64,000 nucleotides of DNA from AP-15 sp963733945 (GCA_963733945.1 CAVTFD010000010.1:72281-136280), one strand, 5' to 3'; positions 7,746-17,737 are shown, counted from the first letter of the stretch. Translations and numbers: made by a program. The notes: generated by a model not told the origin, from the letters alone.

Positions 7746-9371
7746 ATGATCACCTTTGATACCGATCCCGGCCGTTACCGCCATTGGGGGCTCTCATACG
7801 AGGGGCCGGTCGCGACCCTAACCCTCGATGTCGCCGAAGAGGGCGGGCTTGATCCCGGCTACCGGCTCAAGCTCAACTCCTACGACCTCGGCGTTGATAT
7901 CGAACTGCACGACGCGCTGAATCGGATCCGCTTCGAGCATCCCGCGGTGCGGGTCGTCGTGCTGACCAGCGGCAAGGAGCGAGTCTTCTGTTCGGGCGCC
8001 AACATCTACATGCTGGGCCAGGCGAGCCACGCGCAAAAGGTCAATTTCTGCAAATTCACCAACGAGACCCGCAACGGCATCGAGGATTCGAGCGCGCATT
8101 CGGGGCTCAAATTCATCGCTGCGGTCAACGGCGCCTGCGCCGGCGGCGGATATGAGCTGGCGCTCGCCTGCGACGAGATCGTCATGGTCGACGACCGGTC
8201 GAGCACGGTAAGCCTACCCGAGGTGGCATTGCTTGGTGTCTTGCCCGGCACCGGCGGGCTGACCCGTCTCGTCGACAAGCGCAAGGTGCGGCGCGACCTC
8301 GCCGATGTGTTCTGCACCACCGCCGAGGGGGTGCGCGCCGACCGGGCCAAGGCGTGGAAACTGGTCGATCGGATCACACCGCCGGCCGGGTTCCATCAGC
8401 TGGTCGCCGAGCGCGCCCAGGTGCTGGCCGCAACGAGCGACCGCCCGGCCGATGCCGAAGGTATATCGCTTACCCCGATCGAGCGCCGGATCGACCGGCG
8501 CGGCTATCACTATCGCTGGGTCGAGGTCGACTTCGCCCGTACCGACCGGATGGCGACCGTGACCGTCAGCGGGCCCCGTGCCGGAGACCTGCCCGGCGAT
8601 CTGGCCGGCATCGTCGCCGCCGGTGCCGGCTGGTGGCCACTGGCGATGGCGCGCGAGTTGGACGACGCGCTACTGATGCTGCGCGCCAATGAGCCCGAAA
8701 TCGGGACACTGGTGCTGAAGACCCGCGGCGAAGTGGGGCCGGTATCGGCCTCTGACGCGATCATCGACGGACATCGGAACCATTGGTTCGTGCGCGAGAC
8801 GATCGGCGTGATGCGTCGGACCTTACAGCGCTTCGATACCTCGTCGCGCAGCCTCTTCGCGGTGATCGATGAGGGTTCGTGCTTTGCCGGCAACCTGTTC
8901 GAATTGGCGCTCGCCGCGGATCGCAGCTACATGCTGGCGGACGGCCCGCAGGTCGGACTAAGCGCCTACAATTTCGGCGATCTCGAAATGGTCAACGGCC
9001 GTACCCGACTAGCGACGCGTTTCAACGACGAAGAAACGGCCGAGGCACTACGGCGGCTGTCCGGCACCCCACTCGACGCGGAGACGGCGCTCGACCGGGG
9101 TCTGGTGACCTTCGCCCCAGACGAACTCGACTGGGAGGATGAGATCCGTCTCGCCCTCGAAGAGCGCGCGAGCCTGTCGCCCGATGCGCTGACCGGGATG
9201 GAGGCGAGCCTGCGCTTTGCCGGGGCCGAGACCGTCGCGACCAAGATCTTCGCCCGGCTGTCGGCGTGGCAGAACTGGATTTTTTCGCGCCCGAACGTCG
9301 TGGGCGAGCATAGTGCTCTGAAAAGCTACGGCAGCGGCGCCAAGCCGCGCTTCGACTGGGAGCGGGTGTAG
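7746..9371 (+). CDS. boxC: 2,3-epoxybenzoyl-CoA dihydrolase (BoxC)
   Basis: BoxC opens 2,3-epoxybenzoyl-CoA hydrolytically to 3,4-didehydroadipyl-CoA semialdehyde and formate. The 541-aa protein has the two-part crotonase-fold architecture of this enzyme. The first half shows RVFCSGANIYMLG (oxyanion-hole region) and NGACAGGGYELALACDEI; the second half begins about residue 260 (RRGYHYRWVEVDFAR) and contains SLFAVIDEGSCFAGNLFELALAADRSYML. Length and motif order fit BoxC (about 550 aa) rather than a single-domain enoyl-CoA hydratase. boxB follows after 14 bp, indicating one transcript. The usual third partner, boxA, is not in the window. Confidence 0.95.
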   Translation: MITFDTDPGRYRHWGLSYEGPVATLTLDVAEEGGLDPGYRLKLNSYDLGVDIELHDALNRIRFEHPAVRVVVLTSGKERVFCSGANIYMLGQASHAQKVNFCKFTNETRNGIEDSSAHSGLKFIAAVNGACAGGGYELALACDEIVMVDDRSSTVSLPEVALLGVLPGTGGLTRLVDKRKVRRDLADVFCTTAEGVRADRAKAWKLVDRITPPAGFHQLVAERAQVLAATSDRPADAEGISLTPIERRIDRRGYHYRWVEVDFARTDRMATVTVSGPRAGDLPGDLAGIVAAGAGWWPLAMARELDDALLMLRANEPEIGTLVLKTRGEVGPVSASDAIIDGHRNHWFVRETIGVMRRTLQRFDTSSRSLFAVIDEGSCFAGNLFELALAADRSYMLADGPQVGLSAYNFGDLEMVNGRTRLATRFNDEETAEALRRLSGTPLDAETALDRGLVTFAPDELDWEDEIRLALEERASLSPDALTGMEASLRFAGAETVATKIFARLSAWQNWIFSRPNVVGEHSALKSYGSGAKPRFDWERV

Positions 9372-9385
9372 CGCGAGGACGGCAG

Positions 9386-10810
9386 ATGGCGATCGATTAC
9401 CAGCAGCGGATCCCGAACAATGTCGGGCTCGGCGACAACCGCGCCCTGCAGCGCGCGCTAGAACATTGGCAGCCGCACTTTCTCGACTGGTGGCGCGAGA
9501 TGGGGCCGAGTGCCTCGCAAAGCCTCGATGTCTATCTGCGCACCGCCACGACGGTCGATGCCGAAGGCTGGGCCGAATACGGCATGGTCAAGATGCCCGA
9601 ATACCGCTGGGGCATTTTTCTCGCCGACGCGGTGCCCGATCGGCGGATCGGCTTCGGCGACGCCCTTGGTGACAAGGTATGGCAGCAAGTGCCGGGCGAG
9701 CATCGCTCGACCTTGCGCCGGCTGATCGTGACCCAGGGCGACACCGAACCGGCCTCGGTCGAGCAGCAGCGCCTGCTCGGCCTGAGCTGCCCGTCCCTCT
9801 ACGATCTGCGCAACCTGTTCCAGATCAATGTCGAGGAAGGCCGCCATCTGTGGGCGATGGTCTACCTGCTGCACGCCTTTTTCGGCCGCGATGGCCGCGA
9901 GGAAGCCGAGGAATTGCTGACCCGCCACTCCGGCGATCCAGACCGGCCGCGCATTCTTGGCACCTTCAACGAGCCGATCGAGGACTGGCTGAGCTTCTTC
10001 ATGTTCACCTATTTCACCGACCGCGACGGCCGCTATCAGCTCAAAAGCCTGGCCGAAAGCGGGTTCGATCCGTTGTCGCGGACCTGCCGGTTCATGCTGA
10101 CCGAAGAGGCCTACCACATGTTCGTCGGCCGTACCGGGATCACCCGTGTGGTCAAGCGCACGCTCGAAGTCATGAAGGCGCTCGGCACTGAAGAACCGGC
10201 CGATCTGCGCCGGGCCGGTGCGATCGATCTATCCACTCTGCAGCGCTATATCAACTTCTGGTTCAGCTCTTCATTGGATCTGTTTGGGGCAGAGAACTCG
10301 TCGAATGCGGCCACCTATTTCGCAACCGGCATCAAAGGCCGTCCGGACGAGGCGCGGTTCGAGGATCACATAGCGCTCGGCCAGCATTTGCGGCTCGACA
10401 TGCCCGACCGGAAAGGCGGGGTTGTTTCGGAAGAAGTGCCGATGCGCAACGCGATGAACGAGGTGACGCGCGGGGCATATATCAAGGATTGCGACATCGG
10501 GGTGCAGCGCTGGAACCGGCTGATCGCCGAGGCCGGTTACAAACTTCGCTTTGCGCTGCCGAGCCCGCGCTTCCGCCGCGCCGTCGGCGTTTGGGCCGGC
10601 GTCCACACCGATCCGCAGGGCAACCCGATCAGCGAGGAGGCGTCCAATGCTCGGCGCAGCGACTGGCTGCCGAGCGAAGCGGACCGCGCCTTTGTCAAAT
10701 CGCTGATGCAGCGGGTCATCGAGCCCGGCAAGATGGCGGCTTGGCTGGCCCCGCCCGAAGGCGGCATCAACAATTTGGCCGCCGCCTACGAATATGTCCG
10801 ATTGAACTGA
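9386..10810 (+). CDS. boxB: Benzoyl-CoA 2,3-epoxidase, di-iron subunit (BoxB)
   Basis: BoxB is the oxygenase that epoxidises benzoyl-CoA with O2, receiving electrons from the reductase BoxA. The 474-aa protein has the expected length and all candidate di-iron ligands: Glu121, the pair Glu151/His154 (EEGRH), Asp212 and the pair Glu241/His244 (EEAYH). These agree, with a one-residue offset, with the ligand positions I recall for the Azoarcus enzyme. It is co-transcribed with boxC (14-bp gap). Because boxA is missing locally, electrons must come from a reductase encoded elsewhere, if the pathway is functional. Confidence 0.95.
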   Translation: MAIDYQQRIPNNVGLGDNRALQRALEHWQPHFLDWWREMGPSASQSLDVYLRTATTVDAEGWAEYGMVKMPEYRWGIFLADAVPDRRIGFGDALGDKVWQQVPGEHRSTLRRLIVTQGDTEPASVEQQRLLGLSCPSLYDLRNLFQINVEEGRHLWAMVYLLHAFFGRDGREEAEELLTRHSGDPDRPRILGTFNEPIEDWLSFFMFTYFTDRDGRYQLKSLAESGFDPLSRTCRFMLTEEAYHMFVGRTGITRVVKRTLEVMKALGTEEPADLRRAGAIDLSTLQRYINFWFSSSLDLFGAENSSNAATYFATGIKGRPDEARFEDHIALGQHLRLDMPDRKGGVVSEEVPMRNAMNEVTRGAYIKDCDIGVQRWNRLIAEAGYKLRFALPSPRFRRAVGVWAGVHTDPQGNPISEEASNARRSDWLPSEADRAFVKSLMQRVIEPGKMAAWLAPPEGGINNLAAAYEYVRLN

Positions 10811-10908
10811 TTCAAATTCCCGCCGCGTCGAAATCCTGTAGCTGGACTGTCACAAAACTCAATTAGTGGTAGTCTGCAATCGAAAGGCTATGGCGATGGA
10901 GGACGCGG

Positions 10909-11649
<741 letters not shown>

Positions 11650-11798
11650 CGTCATCATTCCTGGGCCCCGGCTTCTCCCGCGGCTCCGGAACCCGGGAAC
11701 ATCGTCCCTGCAACCGAACGCAAACGGCAGTTGACGCCGGCCGCGGGGCCGTCGCTTATTGCCGCGATGGGCGAAGTCTGTTGAGAGGAGCCGTAAGG

Positions 11799-12724
11799 AT
11801 GACCGCGCAGCCATTTAGCGGAGTGCTGGTCCCGGTACTGACCCCGTTCACGGCGAGCGGTGAGCCCGATGCGGGGCGGTTCGCCGCCTTCTGCCGCTGG
11901 CTGCTCGACCAAGGCGCCGGCGGGCTGGCGATCTTCGGTACCACCAGCGAAGCGAATTCGATGTCTCCGGCCGAGCGGATGGCGTTGCTCGACCATCTGG
12001 TCGAGGCCGGCATTCCGGCCGAAAAGCTGATGCCCGGAACCGGTGCCTGCGCGATGACCGATGCGGCTGCGCTGGTGCGGCACGCTGTCGGCCACGGCTG
12101 CGGCGGCGTCTTGATGTTGCCGCCCTTCTATTACAAGCCGGTCAGCGACGACGGCATCTTCGCCTTTATTTCGGGCGTCATCGACAGGGTCGGCTCGCCG
12201 GCGCTGAAGGTCTATCTCTATCATATTCCACCGGTCGCGGTGGTCGGTTACTCGCTCGATCTGGTCGGTCGTTTCATCAAGGCTTATCCGCAGACCGTGG
12301 TCGGGTTGAAGGACAGTTCCGGCGACTGGAACAACACCGCGGCGCTGCTCGACCGCTATCCGGGCTTTGCCATATTCCCGGGCTCCGAGGTGTTTCTGCT
12401 CGACGCGCTGCGCAAGGGCGGGGCCGGGTGCATCACCGCCTCGGGCAATGTCAATGTGCGGGGATCGCCAAGCTCTACGCCAACTGGCAGGGGCCGCAGG
12501 CCGACGCCTTGCAGGCCGAAGTCACGACCGTGCGCAATACCTTGCAGCGCTATCCGATGGTCCCGGCTCTGAAGCGCGTCGTCGCGCATTTCCACGACGA
12601 CCCGGCTTGGGCCGCGGTGCGCCCGCCGATGCTGCCGCTCGACTTGACGCAATCGGCGGCATTGATCGCCGACCTCGCCAAGATCGGCTTTAGCCTAGGG
12701 GAACGCCGGCAGAAAGCGGCTTGA
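11799..12724 (+). pseudogene. Dihydrodipicolinate synthase / N-acetylneuraminate lyase family protein, frameshifted
   Basis: The frame from ATG 11799 (ribosome site GAGAGGAG at 11783-11790) encodes a class I aldolase/hydro-lyase barrel with TTSEANSMSPAER, the Tyr site KVYLYHIPP and the Schiff-base lysine in VVGLKDSSGDW. Around 12455-12470, after SGNVNV, similarity leaves this frame and continues in the frame one base earlier as AGIAKLYANWQGPQADALQ to the stop at 12724. One missing base explains this; joined, the protein would have about 308 aa, normal for the family. It lies in a run of aromatic-degradation genes, so an aldolase or hydratase-aldolase acting on a ring-cleavage product is possible. 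Sequencing error and true inactivation cannot be distinguished. Confidence 0.8.
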
Positions 12725-12746
12725 CGCAAATCTCGGAGAAACGGCC

Positions 12747-13796
12747 ATGGCGACGGAGCACGCGGCCGCCCGGACACCGGAGCGCGAGGCGTTTTACGAG
12801 CGTATCGCCGTCTCCAATCTGGCGCCGCTATGGGAGCGGCTGCACGGGCTCGTCACCGCCCAGCCGGTGACGCCGTGCCTGCCGGCGATCTGGCATTACC
12901 GCGACGTCCGGCCGCACTTGATGGAGTCAGGCGGGCTGATCAGCGCCGAGGAGGCGACGCGCCGGGTGCTGATCCTCGAAAACCCCGGGCTCAAGGGCCA
13001 GACCTCGATCACCCATTCGTTGTTCGCCGGGTTGCAATTGATCATGCCGGGCGAAGTGGCGCCGGCGCACCGCCACACCCAATCGGCATTGCGCTTCATC
13101 ATCGAGGGAAAGGGCGCCTATACTGCGGTCGATGGCGAGCGCACGACGATGCTGCCCGGCGATTTCGTGATCACACCGTCCTGGACCTGGCACGACCATG
13201 GCAACGAGACTGACGAGCCCATGGTCTGGCTCGACGGGCTCGACATCCCGATCGTCCGCCTGCTCGATGCGAGCTTCGCCGAGCCGGGCGCCACCGATGT
13301 GCAGACCGTCACCCGTCCCGAGGGCGACAACGCCGCGCGGTTCGCCAACAATCTGCTGCCGGTCGACTGGAAGCCCGCGGTCAAGACCTCGCCAGTGTTC
13401 AACTATCCCTATGCCCGCTCGCGCGAATCGCTCGAGGTTTTGAGCCGCAACGAGGACCCCGATCCCTGCCACGGCCATAAGCTGCGGTATGTCAACCCGG
13501 CGAGCGGCGATTTCGCGATGCCGACGATCGGCGCCTTTATCCAGCTGCTGCAGAAAGGTTTTGCCACCCGCCCTTACCGCTCGACCGACGGCACGGTCTT
13601 TGTCGCGGTCGAGGGCGCTGGCGAAACCCGGATCGGCGATCAGGTGCTGTATTGGCAGCCGCACGACATCTTTGTCGCACCGAGCTGGACAACGGTCAGC
13701 CATCATGTCGCGGAAGAAGCCGTGCTGTTCAGTTATTCCGACCGGCCGGTTCAGGAAAAGCTCGGCCTCTTCCGCGAGCAGCGCGGCAACGCCTGA
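12747..13796 (+). CDS. Gentisate 1,2-dioxygenase-type bicupin ring-cleavage enzyme
   Basis: A 349-aa bicupin with the gentisate/1-hydroxy-2-naphthoate dioxygenase layout. The N-terminal cupin holds the iron ligands in PAHRHTQSALRFIIEG and the closing TPSWTWHDHGN; a second, degenerate cupin starts about residue 255 (TRPYRSTDGTVFVAVEG). Such enzymes open gentisate between the carboxyl and adjacent hydroxyl carbons to give maleylpyruvate, using Fe(II) and O2. The preceding aldolase pseudogene ends 22 bp upstream and the FAD monooxygenase starts 30 bp downstream, which suggests one operon. Maleylpyruvate isomerase and fumarylpyruvate hydrolase are not nearby. Salicylate or hydroxynaphthoate are alternative substrates. 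Confidence 0.9.
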   Translation: MATEHAAARTPEREAFYERIAVSNLAPLWERLHGLVTAQPVTPCLPAIWHYRDVRPHLMESGGLISAEEATRRVLILENPGLKGQTSITHSLFAGLQLIMPGEVAPAHRHTQSALRFIIEGKGAYTAVDGERTTMLPGDFVITPSWTWHDHGNETDEPMVWLDGLDIPIVRLLDASFAEPGATDVQTVTRPEGDNAARFANNLLPVDWKPAVKTSPVFNYPYARSRESLEVLSRNEDPDPCHGHKLRYVNPASGDFAMPTIGAFIQLLQKGFATRPYRSTDGTVFVAVEGAGETRIGDQVLYWQPHDIFVAPSWTTVSHHVAEEAVLFSYSDRPVQEKLGLFREQRGNA

Positions 13797-13826
13797 CGGC
13801 CGCCGCCGCGCTGCCGGGAGCGCGTG

Positions 13827-15068
13827 ATGGATGTGATCATCGTCGGCGCGGGAATCGGCGGGCTGACCCTCGGCCTGGCCTTGGACCGCGCCGGCATTCC
13901 CTGCCGCATCTATGAGGCGGCGTCGGCGATCGAGCCGATCGGGGTCGGCATCAACGTGCTGCCGCATGCGACCCGCGAACTGGCCGAGCTCGGACTGGAG
14001 CCGGCCCTAACCCGAGTCGGGGTCACCACTGCCGAAGCCTGCTTTTTTAATCGCTTTGGTCAGCTGATCTATCGCGAGCCATTGGGTCGCGAGGCGGGAT
14101 ATGCCTGGCCGCAGTTCTCGCTGCACCGCGGCGATCTACAGCAGGTGCTGGCCGACGCCTTTGTCCGCCGCGCCGGCGCCGATCATCTGATCACCGGCCG
14201 GCGCTGCGTTGCCTTCGAACAGGAGACGGACCGGGTTACCGTCCATTTTGAGAGCGTCGCGACCGGCGCCAGGTTGCCGCCGCAGCATGGCGCGATCGCG
14301 ATCGCCGGCGACGGCATCCGTTCGACGATCCGCAAGCAGCTTTACCCCGACGAGGGCGAGCCGATCTATTCGGGCTACAATATGTGGCGCGGGGTAACGC
14401 GCTGGCCGCGGTTTCTGTCCGGCGCGAGCATGGTGCGCGCCGGCTGGCTCGCCACCGGCAAGATGGTGATCTATCCGATCCGCAATGATATCGACGGCGC
14501 GGGCAGCCAGCTGGTCAATTGGGTCGCCGAGATCGAGACCCCCCAGCACGAGGCGCGCGATTGGAACCGTCCGGGCGCGCTGGCCGATTTCGTTGGCGCG
14601 TTCAAGGACTGGCGCTTCGACTGGCTCGACGTGCCGGCGATGATCGGCGCGGCTGAGGTCATTCTCGAATTCCCGATGGTCGATCAAGATCCGCTGCCGC
14701 GCTGGAGCTTTGGCCGGGTCAGTCTGCTGGGCGACGCGGCGCACCCGATGGTGCCGCGCGGCTCGAACGGCGCCGGCCAGGCAATCGTCGACGCGCGGGC
14801 GCTCGCCGACTGCCTCTGCGCGACCGAGGACCCGGTCGCGGCGTTGCGCGCTTATGAAGAAATACGGCGCGAAGCCACCGCCAATGTCGTGCGCACCAAC
14901 CGCACCAACCCGCCCGACGCGATCCTGCGCGAGGTGTACCTGCGCACCGGCGACCGGCCGTTCGACGATATCGACGCGGTGATCAGCCGCGACGAGCTGG
15001 CGGCAATATCGGACAGCTACAAGCGGGTCGCCGGCTACGACCACGACACGCTCGCCGCTCGCAAGTGA
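13827..15068 (+). CDS. FAD-dependent aromatic-ring monooxygenase (PhzS / hydroxybenzoate-hydroxylase type)
   Basis: A 413-aa class A flavoprotein monooxygenase. The FAD-binding GAGIGGL is at residues 7-13, a second flavin motif is seen in FGRVSLLGDAAHPMVPRGSN, and GVGINVLPHATRELAELGL is typical of the PhzS-like subgroup. It would hydroxylate a phenolic acid using NAD(P)H. Placed directly after a gentisate-type dioxygenase, the natural guess is hydroxylation of 3-hydroxybenzoate or salicylate to gentisate (inference from context). The start could be GTG 13824 or ATG 13827; a GGAG lies at about 13817. Its end overlaps the first bases of the longest possible ggt frame. Confidence 0.88.
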   Translation: MDVIIVGAGIGGLTLGLALDRAGIPCRIYEAASAIEPIGVGINVLPHATRELAELGLEPALTRVGVTTAEACFFNRFGQLIYREPLGREAGYAWPQFSLHRGDLQQVLADAFVRRAGADHLITGRRCVAFEQETDRVTVHFESVATGARLPPQHGAIAIAGDGIRSTIRKQLYPDEGEPIYSGYNMWRGVTRWPRFLSGASMVRAGWLATGKMVIYPIRNDIDGAGSQLVNWVAEIETPQHEARDWNRPGALADFVGAFKDWRFDWLDVPAMIGAAEVILEFPMVDQDPLPRWSFGRVSLLGDAAHPMVPRGSNGAGQAIVDARALADCLCATEDPVAALRAYEEIRREATANVVRTNRTNPPDAILREVYLRTGDRPFDDIDAVISRDELAAISDSYKRVAGYDHDTLAARK

Positions 15069-15135
15069 AGCCGCGGCAACTGATGAGCGACGGCACGAGA
15101 CGACGGGTGAAGAAGGCGCTGACAGAAATAGTTCG

Positions 15136-15250
15136 CCGTTCCGGGATAGCACGAAGGGCTCGGCCCGGGATCCATGAACACGGGCAGTTCTTGTGCTTTG
15201 CAGGACTGAGTTCCTGGGTTCCAAGCTCGCGTGCCGCACCCCGGAATGAC
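15136..15250. repeat. Dispersed palindromic repeat between the monooxygenase and ggt
   Basis: The stretch starts with CCGTTCCGGGAT and ends with ACCCCGGAATGAC, i.e. near-complementary ends, and contains CGGCCCGGGATCC-like inner palindromes. This is the usual look of REP/RPE-type elements scattered in alphaproteobacterial genomes. It separates ggt from the upstream operon and lies inside an open frame extending ggt upstream, which argues against the longest ggt start. Confidence 0.5.
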
Positions 15251-15262
15251 AGCTTTCAGGCG

Positions 15263-16948
15263 GTGTTTGTCTTAGCTCTATCGGCAGCATTGGTGCTGGC
15301 GCTCGCCTTTGCCGGATCAGCCGCGGCGGCCGCCTCGCCGCAAGCAGTCGAGGCTCGGCATGGCATGGTCGTGACCTCGCAGCACATTGCCTCCGAAGTC
15401 GGAGCCGGCATCCTCGCGGCCGGCGGCAACGCGATCGATGCGGCGGTCGCGGTCGGCTACGCACTCGCGGTCGTCGAGCCGTGCTGTGGCAATATCGGCG
15501 GCGGCGGGTTCATGATCGTGCACCTCGCCGGCAGGCGCGACACCTTTATCAATTTCCGCGAGACCGCGCCGGCGGCAGCGACCGCCGGGATGTATCTCGA
15601 CCCCACCGGCAATCCCATACCCGACCTCAGCCGCCATGGCTGGCGCGCGGCCGGCGTGCCGGGGACGGTGATGGGGCTCGACCGCGCGCTCAACGAGTAC
15701 GGCAGTCTGCCGCGCGCGGCGGTAATGGCGCCGGCTATTGCGCTCGCGCGCGAAGGCTTTGTGTTGAGCCGCGACGACACCGAATTACTCGACGCCAAGG
15801 CCGACCGTTTTGCCCGGGACCCCGCGGCGGCCAAGATTTTTCTGCGCCCTGACGGCAGCCGGTTCATCCCCGGCGACCGGCTGGTGCAAACGGATCTCGC
15901 AGAAACGCTGGCGGCGATCGCAAAAGAGGGGCCGGTCGCATTTTACAAGGGCCCCGCCGCAGCTGCCGTCGACAAGGCGAGCCGGGCCAATGGCGGAACC
16001 CTAACCGCCCGCGACTTAGCCGATTACACGACGAGCGAGGGGCCGCCGCTCTCTTGCTCCTACCGCGCCTATGTGGTCGTCTCGGCGGCGCCGCCCAGTT
16101 CTGGCGGTGCCACGATCTGCCAAATCCTACAGATCCTCGAAGGCTACGACATGAAGGCGCTGGGTCTACGCTCGGCGCGTTCAGTAGAACTGATGGTCGA
16201 GGCGATGCGCCGCGCCTACACCGACCGCAACACCTTTCTCGGCGACCCGGCCTTTGTAACAAACCCGCTCGACCGGTTGCTGTCAAAGGGCTATGCGGCT
16301 GGGATCCGTGCCGCAATGGGGGCGGGCGAGGTGCTACCCTCCGCGCCGCTCGCTGCCCCGCACGAGAAGGCGGAGACGACCCATTATTCGGTCGTCGACG
16401 GCGCCGGCAACGCAGTCGCCGTGACCTATACGATCAACGGCTATTTCGGCGCCGAGGTGATCGCCCCCGGCACCGGCTTTTTCCTGAACAACGAGATGGA
16501 CGATTTTGCCGCGAAGCCCGGCACCCCGAACCTGTACGGTCTGGTTCAGGGCGAAGCCAACGCGATCGCGCCCGGCAAACGGCCGCTCTCTTCGATGGCC
16601 CCGACCCTGGTCAAGAAAGACGGCCGCGTTTTTCTCGTCCTCGGCAGCCCTGGTGGTTCGCGCATCATCACGACGGTGCTCGAAACCATCATGAACATTG
16701 TCGATTACGGCTTGGCCCCACAAGCAGCGGTCGACGCGCCGCGGTTTCATTATCAAGGGTTGCCGGACAAAGTGTTCTACGAGCCCGCCGGTCTCTCGCC
16801 CGACACGATCGCGACGCTCCGCGGCAAAGGCTATATCCTCGTCGAGCAGAAGCCGTGGGGTGTAGTGGGGCTGATCGAAATCACTGATGGCCGGCTGTGG
16901 GGCGCCAACGACCCCCGCCGTCCCAACGGCGCCGCGATCGGCTATTGA
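15263..16948 (+). CDS. ggt: Gamma-glutamyltransferase, secreted
   Basis: A periplasmic Ntn-hydrolase that cleaves or transfers the gamma-glutamyl group of glutathione and related compounds. The precursor self-cleaves before the nucleophilic Thr; here the motif ETTHYSVVDGAGNAVA puts it at about residue 372 (codon 16376). ITTVLETIMNIVDYG and GEANAIAPGKRPLSSM (small subunit) and GNIGGGGFM (large subunit) are also classical. The N-terminus is a hydrophobic export signal (FVLALSAALVLALAFAGSAAAAA). GTG 15263 begins exactly at this signal and is preferred; the frame is open upstream to 15065 but runs through a dispersed repeat. The length then is 561 aa, normal for the family. Confidence 0.9.
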   Translation: MFVLALSAALVLALAFAGSAAAAASPQAVEARHGMVVTSQHIASEVGAGILAAGGNAIDAAVAVGYALAVVEPCCGNIGGGGFMIVHLAGRRDTFINFRETAPAAATAGMYLDPTGNPIPDLSRHGWRAAGVPGTVMGLDRALNEYGSLPRAAVMAPAIALAREGFVLSRDDTELLDAKADRFARDPAAAKIFLRPDGSRFIPGDRLVQTDLAETLAAIAKEGPVAFYKGPAAAAVDKASRANGGTLTARDLADYTTSEGPPLSCSYRAYVVVSAAPPSSGGATICQILQILEGYDMKALGLRSARSVELMVEAMRRAYTDRNTFLGDPAFVTNPLDRLLSKGYAAGIRAAMGAGEVLPSAPLAAPHEKAETTHYSVVDGAGNAVAVTYTINGYFGAEVIAPGTGFFLNNEMDDFAAKPGTPNLYGLVQGEANAIAPGKRPLSSMAPTLVKKDGRVFLVLGSPGGSRIITTVLETIMNIVDYGLAPQAAVDAPRFHYQGLPDKVFYEPAGLSPDTIATLRGKGYILVEQKPWGVVGLIEITDGRLWGANDPRRPNGAAIGY

Positions 16949-17046
16949 TATCCGATGGCGCTGAGGGTGTGACTGAAATGATTTCGGGTACATATTGCGG
17001 TATTTCCGATACCCTGAGCAGCCGTCAACACGAGGAGGAAATCGTC

Positions 17047-17421
17047 ATGAAGGTCGTCACGCTTAAAAGCATACCGAACGTCCCGGTGGAAGGCGCCGAG
17101 CGGATCGAAGGGTGGACGGGGCCGGTTTCCCGGTCGCGGCAGACCATCATCGAGCCCGGGGACTCCGCGAACTACAACTGTAGCGTGGTGAACTTCAGCC
17201 AAGGTTGCACTACGGGATGGCATACCCACAACTGCGACCAGATCCTGGTCGTGACCTCCGGCTCCGGCATGGTCGCGACGGAGCATGACCAGCGCGAAAT
17301 CAATGTCGGTGATGTCGTGCACATAAAGGCCGGCGAACGACATTGGCATGGCGCCAAGGCCGATACGACGATGGGGCATATCACGATCACGGCCGTCGGC
17401 GGCCAAGCCACCTGGGGATAG
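17047..17421 (+). CDS. Small cupin-domain protein
   Basis: A 124-aa single-domain cupin. The metal site of motif 1 is GWHTHNCDQILVVTSGSG (two His and a Gln), and motif 2 is VHIKAGERHWHGA. An excellent ribosome site (GAGGAGGAAATC) sets ATG 17047 as the start, although the frame is open upstream to 16897. Such proteins serve as small isomerases, dioxygenases or carboxymuconolactone-associated binding proteins; the substrate cannot be read from the sequence. It stands alone with its own roughly 100-bp upstream region after ggt. Confidence 0.8.
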   Translation: MKVVTLKSIPNVPVEGAERIEGWTGPVSRSRQTIIEPGDSANYNCSVVNFSQGCTTGWHTHNCDQILVVTSGSGMVATEHDQREINVGDVVHIKAGERHWHGAKADTTMGHITITAVGGQATWG

Positions 17422-17737
17422 TCCTACGCTGCCGAGATTGTGCCTGCATGCTCCGGGAGCGCATCCTCTGACTTGCGCTCGCCGTTGTTGCCTCTAACGA
17501 ATATTGGAGAGCTGGGGAGCCACGTCTGGCTTTAATGCCGTGGTGGCCCCCCCCCCGGCGCCGGACGGCCAGCAACAGGCGGCCGTGGTAATTTGGGAAA
17601 GTCCCGGCGCCGACATCAAAATGCGCTTCACGGCCCCATTCTCAGTTGGCTTGCTGGACAGCCGTCAGGACTCAGAGGAGCGAATGCGCGCTGACCATCG
17701 GCTACGGGCGGTTCGGATTTAAGCCCCGGTTCAGCGC
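17422..17737. other. Intergenic region with a 10-C tract
   Basis: 316 nt without a recognisable gene. It contains an uninterrupted run of ten C residues at 17547-17556 in otherwise mixed-composition DNA. The patatin lipoprotein promoter must lie in its right half. No hairpin with a T-run was seen. Confidence 0.35.

Noticed and set aside
14136..15464. 442-codon minus-strand frame across the FAD monooxygenase and ggt start
   Set aside because: Overlaps two well-supported sense genes and a repeat.
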